The notes below the pieces were generated by a model. It was not told the origin of the DNA and did not search any database. It saw nothing but the letters and a program-made list of their open reading frames with translations. A stretch of 64,000 nucleotides of DNA. Origin: JACKAQ01 sp020634975 [NCBI: Calditrichia bacterium] (GTDB lineage: Bacteria > Calditrichota > Calditrichia > RBG-13-44-9). Position numbers and translations under genes: made by a program. Below, one piece after another: positions 26,100 through 34,947 of the stretch (position 1 is the first letter of the stretch; each line of letters starts with the position of its first letter). The stretch spans positions 62,001 to 126,000 of the forward strand of contig JACKAQ010000001.1 in assembly GCA_020634975.1 (NCBI GenBank). The letters run 5' to 3'.

Positions 26100-27800
26100 A
26101 TGAACAGAACCATCGTTATTCTGTTATTTATGTGCAGCGCATTGTTCGGGCAAATTCGCATTACGGAAGTCATGTTCGACCCCGTTGGCGCAGAGCGAAC
26201 CGATGAATTTGTGGAATTATTCAACGCAGGAACGACTGCAGTAAATCTCGAAGGCTGGTTTATCGGCGATAGTGTTTCGGTTGATTTGCTCGTTTCGCTG
26301 CCGGGATTCGGGTTTACTTTGCAGCCCGAGCAATTTGCCGTGATCCTGGACCCGGATTACATCGCAGATTCATCGCTGACATACGAAGGCATCATCCCCG
26401 CGGCGGCGTTACGGCTCACATTTGAAACCGCCACATTCGGCTCGAACGGGCTTTCCAATAGCGCACCGGAAACGGTGGTGTTGCTCAACGCCCTTTCCGA
26501 CACGATCGATGCGTATCGATACAGCACAGATAATTCGCCCGGCTTCAGCGATGAGCGGCGAAACCCGCTTTCCAACGAATGGGAAAACTCGCGCAGCTTG
26601 CACGGAACGCCCGGAACAACAAATTCTGTCAGCCCGAAAGCGATCGATCTTGCGCTCACACGGTTCGATTTTCAAACCGGCGATTTTGTGCAGGGGCTCG
26701 ATTTTCCGTTCACTGTCCGGGTGAAGAATTTGGGTGAACAAATAATTGATAATTATACGCTTACATCATTTTTTGACACGAATAAAAATGGCGCCGTTGA
26801 GCCGGCGGAAATCGTCGAGAATTATCCGCAATTGCAACCGATTGCCAGCAGCGATTCGGTCGAGCTGAACGGCACTTTTCGCAACATCGGTTTCGGTGAA
26901 TGGGATTTTGGTGTCGCAGTTTCAACGCCCGGCGATGCGGACAGCAGCAACAATATTATTGTGAAAACCATTTTTGTGGACGATCCCGGCGCGGTGGATC
27001 TGGCAATTAATGAAATCCAGTTTGCCCCGGAAACCGGGTTTGACGAATGGGTCGAGTTAGCGAATTTCGGGAACAGCGAGATCAATTTGCGGCGATTGTT
27101 TTTTGCGGATTCCCGCGATACCGTTTTGATTTCCGAAGAAGATCGTTGGCTTTCGCCAGGCGAACTGGTTGTGCTCGCCGGTGATTCGGCAGCCGCGTTT
27201 CAATACAACTTTCCGGTGGAAAAACTGATCGTCGTTCGCGGATTTCCCAGTTTGAACAACGATATCGAATCGTTGCGATTGCTCGGGCCATCATTCGCGA
27301 CGTACGATTTTGTGCCGTACACATCAGAATGGTTCGGTCGCGATGTCAATCGCGGTACCACGCTGGAAAAAATTCGCCCCGAATTTAACGGGCAAATTGC
27401 CACCAGTTGGGCGGCATCTGTCGCGGCATCCGGCAGCACGCCGGCGGCAACCAATTCGGTGCAAATCGATCTCACTGCAACGGGCGAATCCATCGACTTC
27501 TCCCCTAACCCATTCTCCCCGGACAGCGACGGATTTGAAGACTTTTTGATCATTCGCTATCGGCTGGATGTCGCAACGGCTATCGCCAACGTTCGTGTTT
27601 TTGATCTGAAAGGCAGGCTGGTCCGGCATATCGCCAATCACGAACCGGTTGGCAGCCAGGGGCAATTTATCTGGGATGGCAAATCGGATGACGGGAGATT
27701 AATGCCAATCGGTAGCTATGTTGTATATTTTCAGATGCTTAACACAGAGAAAAGGATAACCCGCGAATTTGTGAAAAGCGTTGTTTTGTTCAAACGGTAG
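26100..27800 (+). CDS. Secreted lamin-tail-domain protein with FlgD-like Ig C-terminus
   Basis: The 566-residue protein has a signal peptide (about 1-17, ending LFGQ). Next come a lamin-tail domain (about 18-170, RITEVMFDP and DEFVELFNAG), a CARDB-like beta domain (about 185-295), a second lamin-tail domain (about 298-440, AINEIQFAP and DEWVELANFG) and a C-terminal FlgD-like Ig module (about 470-560: SPNPFSPDSDG, VRVFDLKGRLVR, WDGKSDDGR). This plan is typical of large extracellular proteins in FCB-related phyla, where the Ig end often accompanies secretion or surface attachment. No enzymatic motif is seen. It stands alone between a HAD gene and fumarase. Confidence 0.85.
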   Translation: MNRTIVILLFMCSALFGQIRITEVMFDPVGAERTDEFVELFNAGTTAVNLEGWFIGDSVSVDLLVSLPGFGFTLQPEQFAVILDPDYIADSSLTYEGIIPAAALRLTFETATFGSNGLSNSAPETVVLLNALSDTIDAYRYSTDNSPGFSDERRNPLSNEWENSRSLHGTPGTTNSVSPKAIDLALTRFDFQTGDFVQGLDFPFTVRVKNLGEQIIDNYTLTSFFDTNKNGAVEPAEIVENYPQLQPIASSDSVELNGTFRNIGFGEWDFGVAVSTPGDADSSNNIIVKTIFVDDPGAVDLAINEIQFAPETGFDEWVELANFGNSEINLRRLFFADSRDTVLISEEDRWLSPGELVVLAGDSAAAFQYNFPVEKLIVVRGFPSLNNDIESLRLLGPSFATYDFVPYTSEWFGRDVNRGTTLEKIRPEFNGQIATSWAASVAASGSTPAATNSVQIDLTATGESIDFSPNPFSPDSDGFEDFLIIRYRLDVATAIANVRVFDLKGRLVRHIANHEPVGSQGQFIWDGKSDDGRLMPIGSYVVYFQMLNTEKRITREFVKSVVLFKR

Positions 27801-27920
27801 TACGGTTGATTTTGATATTCTACTTTCAATTGCTGCACCTGCGTTGTAATTTTCAAACGATTTAACGACATTTTATTTCACCACATTCAACATGACCGAA
27901 CCAAACGGAGGATGAAAATT

Positions 27921-29318
27921 ATGGCGAAGAAGGGCTACCGGATCGAGAAAGATTCGATGGGGGAAATGCAGGTACCGGTTGATGCGTATTGGGGCGCACA
28001 AACACAACGGGCTGTCGAAAATTTCCCGATCAGCGGGTATCGTTTTCCACGGGCATTTATCCGGGCATTGGGCATGATTAAACACAGCGCCGCCCAAACC
28101 AACCTGGATTTGAAACGGCTGGATAAAAAAATTGCCAAAGCAATTATGCAGGCTGCAGAAGAAGTGATGGAAGGCAAGCTGGATGCCCAATTTGTGCTGG
28201 ATATTTTCCAGACGGGCTCCGGAACATCCACAAACATGAACACCAACGAAGTAATCGCCAACCGCGCCAACGAAATTTTGGGCGGAAAAATCGGCGATCG
28301 TTCTCCGATCCACCCGAATGATCACGTTAACAAAGGGCAATCGAGCAACGATGTGATTCCGACAGCCATGCATATCGCCGCGTTGGAAAGCATTGTTACG
28401 ACACTCATTCCGGCGTTATCAGCGCTCCAAAAAACGTTTGATAAAAAAGCCAAAGAATTTGATAAAATTGTAAAAATCGGGCGAACCCACCTGCAGGATG
28501 CCACACCCATCCGGTTGGGACAGGAATTTAGCGGCTATGCCAGCATGCTCAAACACGGCGTAAAACGATTGGAACACACCGGTAAAAACCTGTCCGAATT
28601 GGCGATTGGCGGAACGGCTGTCGGCACCGGCATCAACACCCATCCGGACTTCGCCAAAGGCGTTTGCAAACGCGTTTCCGAAACAACCGGCATAAAATTT
28701 ACCGAAGCGGATAACCATTTCGAAGCACAGGGCGCAAAAGATGCGTATGTGGAAGCCAGCGGTGCATTAAAAACCGTCGCAGTTAGTTTGATGAAAATTG
28801 CCAACGACATTCGCTGGTTAGGTTCCGGCCCGCGTTGCGGCATCGGCGAAATTTTGCTACCGGAAGTTCAGCCCGGTTCATCAATTATGCCCGGCAAAGT
28901 GAATCCGGTTATCGCCGAAGCAATGTGCATGGTTTGTGCACAGGTAATCGGCAACGATGCTGCCATCGCCGTCGGCGGGATGTTCGGCAATTTTGAACTA
29001 AATGTGATGATGCCGGTAATGGCGCACAACATGCTGGAATCGATCACCCTGTTGAGCAACGCCATCAATGTGTTTAACGAGAAATGTGTGTCCGGCATCC
29101 GCGCAGATGTTGACCGCAACACCGAAATGATTGAGAAAAGCCTGGCAATGTGCACATCACTCGTGCCGCACATTGGTTACGATCAATCGGCTGCGATTGC
29201 CAAAGAAGCATACAAAAAAGGCAAAACGGTGCGGGAAGTTGCCAAAGAGAAACAATTGATTGATGAAAAAACTCTGAATGAAGCACTCGATCCCTGGTCG
29301 ATGACCGAACCGAGCTAA
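27921..29318 (+). CDS. fumC: Class II fumarate hydratase
   Basis: The 465-residue enzyme interconverts fumarate and malate without an iron-sulfur cluster. The superfamily signature GSSIMPGKVNPV is near residue 317, the substrate-site sequences SGSGTSTNMNTNEV and HPNDHVNKGQSSND are near 98 and 130, and TGINTHP is near 235. GGAGG lies nine bases before the ATG at 27921; an ATG at 27912 is too close to that site. Class II rather than class I implies an oxygen-tolerant TCA step. A hairpin terminator follows directly. Confidence 0.97.
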   Translation: MAKKGYRIEKDSMGEMQVPVDAYWGAQTQRAVENFPISGYRFPRAFIRALGMIKHSAAQTNLDLKRLDKKIAKAIMQAAEEVMEGKLDAQFVLDIFQTGSGTSTNMNTNEVIANRANEILGGKIGDRSPIHPNDHVNKGQSSNDVIPTAMHIAALESIVTTLIPALSALQKTFDKKAKEFDKIVKIGRTHLQDATPIRLGQEFSGYASMLKHGVKRLEHTGKNLSELAIGGTAVGTGINTHPDFAKGVCKRVSETTGIKFTEADNHFEAQGAKDAYVEASGALKTVAVSLMKIANDIRWLGSGPRCGIGEILLPEVQPGSSIMPGKVNPVIAEAMCMVCAQVIGNDAAIAVGGMFGNFELNVMMPVMAHNMLESITLLSNAINVFNEKCVSGIRADVDRNTEMIEKSLAMCTSLVPHIGYDQSAAIAKEAYKKGKTVREVAKEKQLIDEKTLNEALDPWSMTEPS

Positions 29319-29330
29319 AAAAGTAGTACA

Positions 29331-29374
29331 AAAAAAGGGGCTGACGCTCATCCCTGAGTGTTCAGCCCTTTTAC
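29331..29374 (+). terminator. Intrinsic terminator after fumC
   Basis: AAAGGGGCTGA pairs with TCAGCCCTTTT, with a further inner stem CTCA/TGAG, just after the fumC stop. The T-run is short but the stem is long. Confidence 0.75.
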
Positions 29375-29730
29375 ATATTTGGTTTTTTACCAACGCCTAT
29401 ACCCAAACCGAACGCACTTCCCTGTGGGTACTGTCGAATATAAATCTCGACGTCAGCACTATTTAGAATCGAACTATTCCGGACAGCCTTTAGCCGATTT
29501 TTATTATTTTAAGATATGATCTAGCTAATAATAATCAGCTATGAGCACATCATGCCCGATGTTTTATCGGGCACCTAAACTATTGTAATTTATGGATTCA
29601 GGTTTATGGATTGTGGAAAAGAGAAGACCTTATAAAATCTATTTATTGTAAATTAAAATTGTCCTGCTACTTAAGTGGTGGGCTGGATTTTTTGACAGAA
29701 AAACAATGTCACATCGCTACTTTCCTGAAA
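29375..29730. other. Intergenic stretch with a REP-like hairpin
   Basis: No gene is seen. A perfect hairpin TGCCCGAT-GTTTT-ATCGGGCA occupies 29553-29573 without a T-run after it, so it looks like a small palindromic repeat unit rather than a terminator. The rest is AT-rich and featureless. A T-loop-like GTTCGATTC on the minus strand near 29470 has no tRNA stems around it. Confidence 0.5.
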
Positions 29731-30105
29731 TTATACAACCAAAATGACGATATGAGCAAATAAACCAACAATCGCCAACCAACTGAGCATGCGAAACGAC
29801 GGTGCATATTTTTTTTCTTTATGAGCAGTTTGGCGACTGGTGATCAAAAAACCGGTGAGGAACAGGGTTCCGAGATATAGCATCATCCAGCGTGCTGCTG
29901 TCAGTAAATCGGCATCCCAGTTTGGGGAGAATGTAGCATTTAACCATTCACTGGAAATAGATTGTTCGATTGCACTCCCGAAAATGGCAACTATCGTTGC
30001 AATCACAACGAAAACCCAGGTGAGAACGCCTGTCATGCGGATCGATTTCGCCCAAAAATCGGGATTAAACCTGCGACGAACTGCAATAATCGAAGAATTC
30101 ATCAT
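29731..30105 (-). CDS. Small integral membrane protein of unknown function
   Basis: The 124-residue protein has three predicted membrane helices (about 23-45, 72-92 and 104-123) with positively charged loops between them (RRRF near the N-terminus, HKEKKY near residue 95). I do not recognise a family or catalytic residues. The start is ATG-ATG at 30105/30102 with GGG ten bases upstream. It is transcribed alone, divergent from the smg-topA operon. A respiratory or stress accessory role is possible but unsupported. Confidence 0.6.
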   Translation of the reverse strand: MMNSSIIAVRRRFNPDFWAKSIRMTGVLTWVFVVIATIVAIFGSAIEQSISSEWLNATFSPNWDADLLTAARWMMLYLGTLFLTGFLITSRQTAHKEKKYAPSFRMLSWLAIVGLFAHIVILVV

Positions 30106-30498
30106 AATATATACCCGTCAAAATACTGAGTTTTGCATAAAATTCCGATTTCATGAAAATATCAACTAATAAAAAGGCTATCCATTTTTTTGGCGTGCGG
30201 TTTCTCACATTTCGATAAATAAAATATTGATAATAATCTTACTATTTTTTGGGATATATATCGCATATTATTCACTAAATTCAAATATTTGTCATTTATT
30301 ATACATTTTTGCAAATGGCGAAATGGCGTAAGTCATAAGGATTCGCGCATGTTTAAATTGCATAACCCTGAATTTACCGGGCTAGTTGGAATCTTTAGAA
30401 ATTCATTAAAAACACGGAATTTTGCCGTATAATTTAACGGTTGCATTTGCGTTGCAAATCTTTAAATTTGGCCTCGGGTAAATAATGGGGTTTATTAA
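30106..30498. other. AT-rich divergent regulatory region before smg
   Basis: The 393 bases separate the small membrane protein from the smg-topA run. They hold a candidate promoter (listed separately) and two facing copies of an ACCGGG/CGGGTAAA-like sequence near 30375 and 30474. No coding potential is seen. Confidence 0.5.
30406..30433 (+). promoter_or_regulatory. Candidate sigma-70-type promoter for smg-topA
   Basis: TTAAAA (30406-30411), 16 bases of spacer and a perfect TATAAT (30428-30433) lie 66 bases before the smg ATG. Confidence 0.45.
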
Positions 30499-30972
30499 AT
30501 GCAGGAACGAATCGAAAAAATTATTGAATTTTTGATAGAAGAAATATTTGTTCGGGAGCGTTCCAAAACGTCGAGTGTTGAAGAATTATCAAAACTCCTG
30601 TTAAAAAAAGGCTTCTCTCAAAAAGAAATTCACAGGGCACTTGAACAACTATTACATACATTAGATATGAAAGCATTTCAAGGATGGAAACGCCGTGACC
30701 GTTCAACAACGCCGGCACTTAGAATATTAATTCCGGAAGAGCTAAGCTTCTTCTCCAAAGAAGCTTATGGCTATCTGATACAATTACAGGTTTTGGGATT
30801 GATCGACGCTTTAAAAGTCGAGCAAATTATCGAGCGCTGCTTTTTGATGGGTATGGGAAAAGTGGGCATCGATGATATTAAAACCGTTGTCAGCCAATTT
30901 CTGCTTGGCAAGGAATTGGGAACTTTTGACACAGATGCCGTGTTTTATCCGGGTAACGACAAATTAAATTGA
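30499..30972 (+). CDS. smg: Smg/DUF494 family protein
   Basis: This 157-residue, mostly helical protein matches the Smg (DUF494) family, known mainly from its conserved place next to topA and dprA. Recognisable blocks are the N-terminal helix RIEKIIEFLIEEIF and the central LRILIPEELSFFSKEAYGYL near residue 77. Biochemical function is unproven in the family. It overlaps the upstream open part of the topA frame, with only eight bases between its stop and the chosen topA ATG, so the two are co-transcribed. Position and length (about 157) both agree with the family. Confidence 0.85.
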   Translation: MQERIEKIIEFLIEEIFVRERSKTSSVEELSKLLLKKGFSQKEIHRALEQLLHTLDMKAFQGWKRRDRSTTPALRILIPEELSFFSKEAYGYLIQLQVLGLIDALKVEQIIERCFLMGMGKVGIDDIKTVVSQFLLGKELGTFDTDAVFYPGNDKLN

Positions 30973-30980
30973 AACGGAAT

Positions 30981-33257
30981 ATGAGCGAATCAAACGGTAA
31001 AACCTTGGTTGTTGTAGAATCTCCCGCAAAAGCGAAAACAATCAATAAAATATTAGGCAATCAATACAAAGTGACTGCATCTGTCGGGCATATTATCGAT
31101 CTGCCAAAAAGCAAATTGGGTGTTGATATCGATAATGGATTTGAACCGGAATACACGGCTATCAAAGGTAAAAATGACATTATCAAACAGTTGACATCTG
31201 AAGCAAAGTCGGCGAGTAATGTATTGATCGCCACTGACCCTGATCGCGAAGGCGAAGCAATAGCGTATTTTATCGCCGACAGCATAAACAAGGTAAATAC
31301 CAATATTCGCAGAATTGAATTTAACGAAATTACCAAACCAGCTGTTTTGCGTGCGATCGAAAAGCCACGCGATATTGACATGGATCGCGTGCAGGCACAA
31401 CAGGCTCGCCGCGTATTGGACCGAATCGTTGGCTATCAGGTCAGCCCGATTTTATGGCGATCCATTCACAAAGGCTTGAGCGCCGGACGTGTTCAGTCGG
31501 TCGCTTTACGCCTCATTTGTGAACGCGAAGTTGAGATCGAAGGCTTTGAAGCCATTGAATATTGGAGTGTTACCGCAAATCTTGAAACCGTTTCCAAAGA
31601 AAAATTTACTGCAAAGTTGGTGAAAATTGGCGGCAAAACACTAAATCCGGAAAAATTCCGAATCGGCACTCAAGCCGAAGCACAACAACATTACAAAAAA
31701 CTTCAAAACGCGGAATATCTTGTTGAGAATATTAAACGGGAACAGGTCAAAAAACATTCGCTACCTCCGTTTATTACCAGCACATTGCAGCAAGACGGTG
31801 CCCGGCGATACGGCATGAGCACTTCCCGAATTATGCAGGCTGCCCAAAAATTATATGAAGGCATCAGCATTGAAGGCAAAGGCGAAGTTGGTCTGATCAC
31901 GTACATGCGAACAGACTCTACCCGTATCAGCCCCGAAGCGCTGACGTCGGTTCGTGAATATATTCAGCAAGCTTACGGAGCAGAATATTTACCGGATAAA
32001 CCCAATTTCTACAAAACGAAAAAAAGCGCTCAGGATGCTCACGAAGCAATTCGTCCAACCTATATCGGCATTGAGTTTGAACCACAACGGCTGAAAAAAT
32101 ATCTCACATCGGATCAATTTAAAATTTACGATTTGATCTGGAAACGGTTTGTTGCATGCCAACTGAAGCCGGCCATTGCCGATCGAATGACAATAGATAT
32201 CATTGCTGCGAAAGATTACACATTCCGCGCAACCGGCGAGGTGCTGGTTTTTCCCGGTTTTTTATCTGTTTATCAGGAGTCTGCGCCCGATGATGTAAAG
32301 AGCGACGATGACGATCAGCAAATCCCCGAAAATCTGCCCAAACAAATTTCTGAAGGTGAAATACTCGATCTTCTTGAATTGCTGCTCAAACAGCATTTCA
32401 CCAAACCACCGGCAAGATACACAGAGAGTTCGTTGGTCAAAATTCTGGATAAATTGGGAATCGGGCGACCGAGCACCTATTCGTCAATTATCTCCACCTT
32501 ATTGAACCGGACTTATGTAGAAAAGCAGGATCGGTCATTGGTACCAACTGCTCTGGGAAGAACGGTTAACGAATTGTTAATTAAACACTTCCCTAATATT
32601 TTCAACGTTCAGTTTACTGCAGAAATGGAAAATGAGCTGGATAAAATCGAACAACATGAGGCATCCTATCTTGAAACGATGGACAGCTTTTACCAACCGT
32701 TTAAACAAACGTTGGATCATGTTAGCGATCAAATTCAAAATATCAAAAAATCGCTGCAAAAAACCAGCGAAGAAATGTGCGACAAATGCGGTAAACCGAT
32801 GGTGGTAAAGTGGGGACGTAATGGACAGTTCCTGGCTTGCAGTGGTTTTCCCGATTGCAAAAACACCAAACCACTCCCCGAAGAAGTGGAACAAACCGCA
32901 ACGGACGAAAAATGTGAAAAATGCGGCAGTCCAATGGCAATTCGCAAAGGACGGTATGGCGAATTTCTGGCATGCACGCGTTATCCGGAATGCAAGAATG
33001 CCCGACCAATAACAACCGGCGTTACCTGCCCTGTTGATGGCGGCGAAATTGTTCAGCGCACTTCCAAACGCGGCAAAGTATTCTACAGTTGTAATAATTA
33101 TCCAAAATGCAAATTCGCCCTTTGGAATTTACCCCGTGCAGTCGAGTGCCCAAATTGTCATTATCCGTTAATGGAAGAAAAAACCACGCGCAAAGATGGT
33201 ATTTTTCTGCAATGCCCGGAATGCAAACATCGCCAGAAAGTTGAATCACCTTCGTGA
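30981..33257 (+). CDS. topA: DNA topoisomerase I
   Basis: The 758-residue type IA topoisomerase relaxes negative supercoils. Toprim motifs are VVVESPAKAKTI (residues 7-18) and TDPDREGEAIAY near 86. The nicking tyrosine is in GLITYMRTDSTRIS near 308, and the decatenation-loop and domain IV sequences follow. At the C-terminus are four zinc-ribbon units (CDKCGKP, CEKCGSP, CPVDGG..C and CPNCHYP, about 600-755), of which the third starts with a single Cys, so it may be degenerate. A TTG at 30969 is in frame, but the ATG at 30981 is preferred. It follows smg. Confidence 0.97.
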   Translation: MSESNGKTLVVVESPAKAKTINKILGNQYKVTASVGHIIDLPKSKLGVDIDNGFEPEYTAIKGKNDIIKQLTSEAKSASNVLIATDPDREGEAIAYFIADSINKVNTNIRRIEFNEITKPAVLRAIEKPRDIDMDRVQAQQARRVLDRIVGYQVSPILWRSIHKGLSAGRVQSVALRLICEREVEIEGFEAIEYWSVTANLETVSKEKFTAKLVKIGGKTLNPEKFRIGTQAEAQQHYKKLQNAEYLVENIKREQVKKHSLPPFITSTLQQDGARRYGMSTSRIMQAAQKLYEGISIEGKGEVGLITYMRTDSTRISPEALTSVREYIQQAYGAEYLPDKPNFYKTKKSAQDAHEAIRPTYIGIEFEPQRLKKYLTSDQFKIYDLIWKRFVACQLKPAIADRMTIDIIAAKDYTFRATGEVLVFPGFLSVYQESAPDDVKSDDDDQQIPENLPKQISEGEILDLLELLLKQHFTKPPARYTESSLVKILDKLGIGRPSTYSSIISTLLNRTYVEKQDRSLVPTALGRTVNELLIKHFPNIFNVQFTAEMENELDKIEQHEASYLETMDSFYQPFKQTLDHVSDQIQNIKKSLQKTSEEMCDKCGKPMVVKWGRNGQFLACSGFPDCKNTKPLPEEVEQTATDEKCEKCGSPMAIRKGRYGEFLACTRYPECKNARPITTGVTCPVDGGEIVQRTSKRGKVFYSCNNYPKCKFALWNLPRAVECPNCHYPLMEEKTTRKDGIFLQCPECKHRQKVESPS

Positions 33258-33546
33258 CGGCATTTTTTGCACAATCATCAAGTTTTCTCTTGACTTTTAG
33301 TGATCTCCTAATTATGATACAGATGAGTGTTTAATAAAATCATCGTTTCTGGAAGATGCCTTTACGGAGACTTGGGAATCTTCAAATGAATAAATTTCTT
33401 ACTTCAATTTTTCTTTGTCCCCTCATCACTTTTGTTGCTTTTCTGTGGTATTAATAGCCACGGGCAACCAATCTAAAGCCTACATTAATTAATCTTTTTA
33501 GGTCAGGTTGGTAACAACAACATTAAGTGAAAAAGGGACCTCCTAC

Positions 33547-34491
33547 ATGTGGAATGGCTTAGACCAGTTTAGACACTATCTCACTCATCAGAAACGCTAC
33601 TCCAAAAGTACTGTAACTTCGTATCAAAACGATCTTTCTCAATTTATCGATTATACTGAGAGACGTTTAAAAGTAGATAATCCGGATATCAATTTGATTT
33701 CCAATCGATTGATTCGCGATTTTATGGGAGAATTGTTAAAATCCGGATTTAGCAAAAGAAGCATCAGCCGAAAGCTTTCGGCTATCAAATCATATTTTCG
33801 TTATCTCCAACGATCTCAACAAGTTACAGATAATCCTGCAACAGCCGTATCCGCACCACGTAAGGAACGGTTGCTGCCAACGGTGATCAGCATTGAGCAA
33901 GCCCGGGAATTAATGACCCTCCCGCCGGATGACGATTTCGAAGGATTGCGGGACCGTGCTATTCTCGAATTATTGTATGGCTCTGGCTTACGATTGAATG
34001 AACTGCTCACTTTGCGTTTTGATCAAGTGGATTTGGCAAACCAACAATTACGGATTATGGGTAAACGCCAAAAAGAACGGATTTTACCACTGGGCAAATA
34101 CGCCAAAGCAGCTTTGGAACGTTATTTCGAGAATCGTTCTTCAGAAATAAATCTTTTTGAGGATCCGTCGATAGTATTTGTTAGTAGAAAAGGTAAGAAA
34201 CTGTATCCTTTAGCGGTTCAGAAGATGACAAAAAAATATTTGAGCCAACTTTCCGAACAATCGCATCTGAGCCCGCATTTATTAAGACACACATTTGCAA
34301 CTCACTTGCTCGATAACGGTGCAGATATTATGGTCGTCAAAGAACTATTGGGGCACGACAACCTTTCGACAACACAAATTTATACACATGTCAGTAAAGA
34401 CCGACTAAAAAAAGTATATCAAAAAGCCCACCCAAGGGCAGAAAAAACCAAACAACCTCTCAATTTCGAATCAAAGGAGGGTTCGTTATGA
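33547..34491 (+). CDS. xerC: Tyrosine recombinase, XerC/XerD type
   Basis: The 314 residues form an N-terminal SAM-like core-binding domain (about 5-90) and a catalytic domain with the full active site: Arg in GSGLRLNE near 153, Lys in GKRQKERILP near 177, HLLRHTFATHL near 252, LGHDNLSTTQIYTH near 275-288 with nucleophile Tyr. Length and flanking topA and hpf suggest the chromosome-dimer recombinase rather than a phage integrase. Whether it is XerC or XerD cannot be settled here. The start is the ATG at 33547; an upstream TTG would add 13 residues. Its stop overlaps the hpf start by four bases. Confidence 0.92.
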   Translation: MWNGLDQFRHYLTHQKRYSKSTVTSYQNDLSQFIDYTERRLKVDNPDINLISNRLIRDFMGELLKSGFSKRSISRKLSAIKSYFRYLQRSQQVTDNPATAVSAPRKERLLPTVISIEQARELMTLPPDDDFEGLRDRAILELLYGSGLRLNELLTLRFDQVDLANQQLRIMGKRQKERILPLGKYAKAALERYFENRSSEINLFEDPSIVFVSRKGKKLYPLAVQKMTKKYLSQLSEQSHLSPHLLRHTFATHLLDNGADIMVVKELLGHDNLSTTQIYTHVSKDRLKKVYQKAHPRAEKTKQPLNFESKEGSL

Positions 34492-34799
34492 ACTTAGCAA
34501 TCACGGCACGTAAGTTTAAACTTCAAGACGATCTTCGAAGCTATATCGAGGAGAAAAGTCAGAAACTTAGCCGTTTTTATGAGAATATTATCGATACGGA
34601 GGTCATTTTAGGATGGGAAAAGCAACAACGCTATGTTGAGCTGAAAATCAAAGTTGATCATAGCATGATTGTTGTTAAAGAATATTCTGAAGACTTGCGT
34701 AAGTCTTTTGATTTATTGCTGGATAAAGCCGAAAGACAGTTGAAACGCCACAAAGCAAAACGTGGCGCAAAAGAAAAAGATATTATTTACAGCGCATAA
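34488..34799 (+). CDS. hpf: Ribosome hibernation-promoting factor, short form
   Basis: This 103-residue protein has the beta-alpha-beta-beta-beta-alpha fold of the S30AE family (MNLAITARKF, LRSYIEEKSQKLSRF, then DLLLDKAERQLKRHKAKR). It lacks the C-terminal dimerisation domain of long HPF, so it corresponds to short HPF/YfiA, which binds the decoding centre of idle ribosomes. AAAGGAGGG precedes the ATG and the start overlaps the recombinase stop (ATGA), giving coupled translation. A terminator follows. Confidence 0.92.
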   Translation: MNLAITARKFKLQDDLRSYIEEKSQKLSRFYENIIDTEVILGWEKQQRYVELKIKVDHSMIVVKEYSEDLRKSFDLLLDKAERQLKRHKAKRGAKEKDIIYSA

Positions 34800-34822
34800 T
34801 ATATTTCACTAACGATATAAAC

Positions 34823-34855
34823 AAAAAGGGATGCAACATTGCATCCCTTTTTTTG
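34823..34855. terminator. Intrinsic terminator after hpf
   Basis: A perfect stem of AAAAAGGGATGCA with TGCATCCCTTTTT and loop ACAT, followed by more T, lies 23 bases after the hpf stop. Confidence 0.92.
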
Positions 34856-34947
34856 TTGTCTAAAAATGAATTTATTCGGTATATTTGGTGCTTAACTTAG
34901 TAGTAACGAAACGATTAACGGTAAATTCCATCAAAAAGGAATGCGGA

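Noticed and set aside
29400-29490. Possible tRNA on the minus strand (GTTCGATTC T-loop-like sequence)
   Set aside because: No pairing T-stem, acceptor stem or anticodon arm can be drawn around it.
33547-34491. Tyrosine recombinase as evidence of an integrated phage or genomic island
   Set aside because: It is flanked by topA and hpf, overlaps hpf, and no att repeats, phage genes or island boundaries are visible; it fits the housekeeping XerC/D role.
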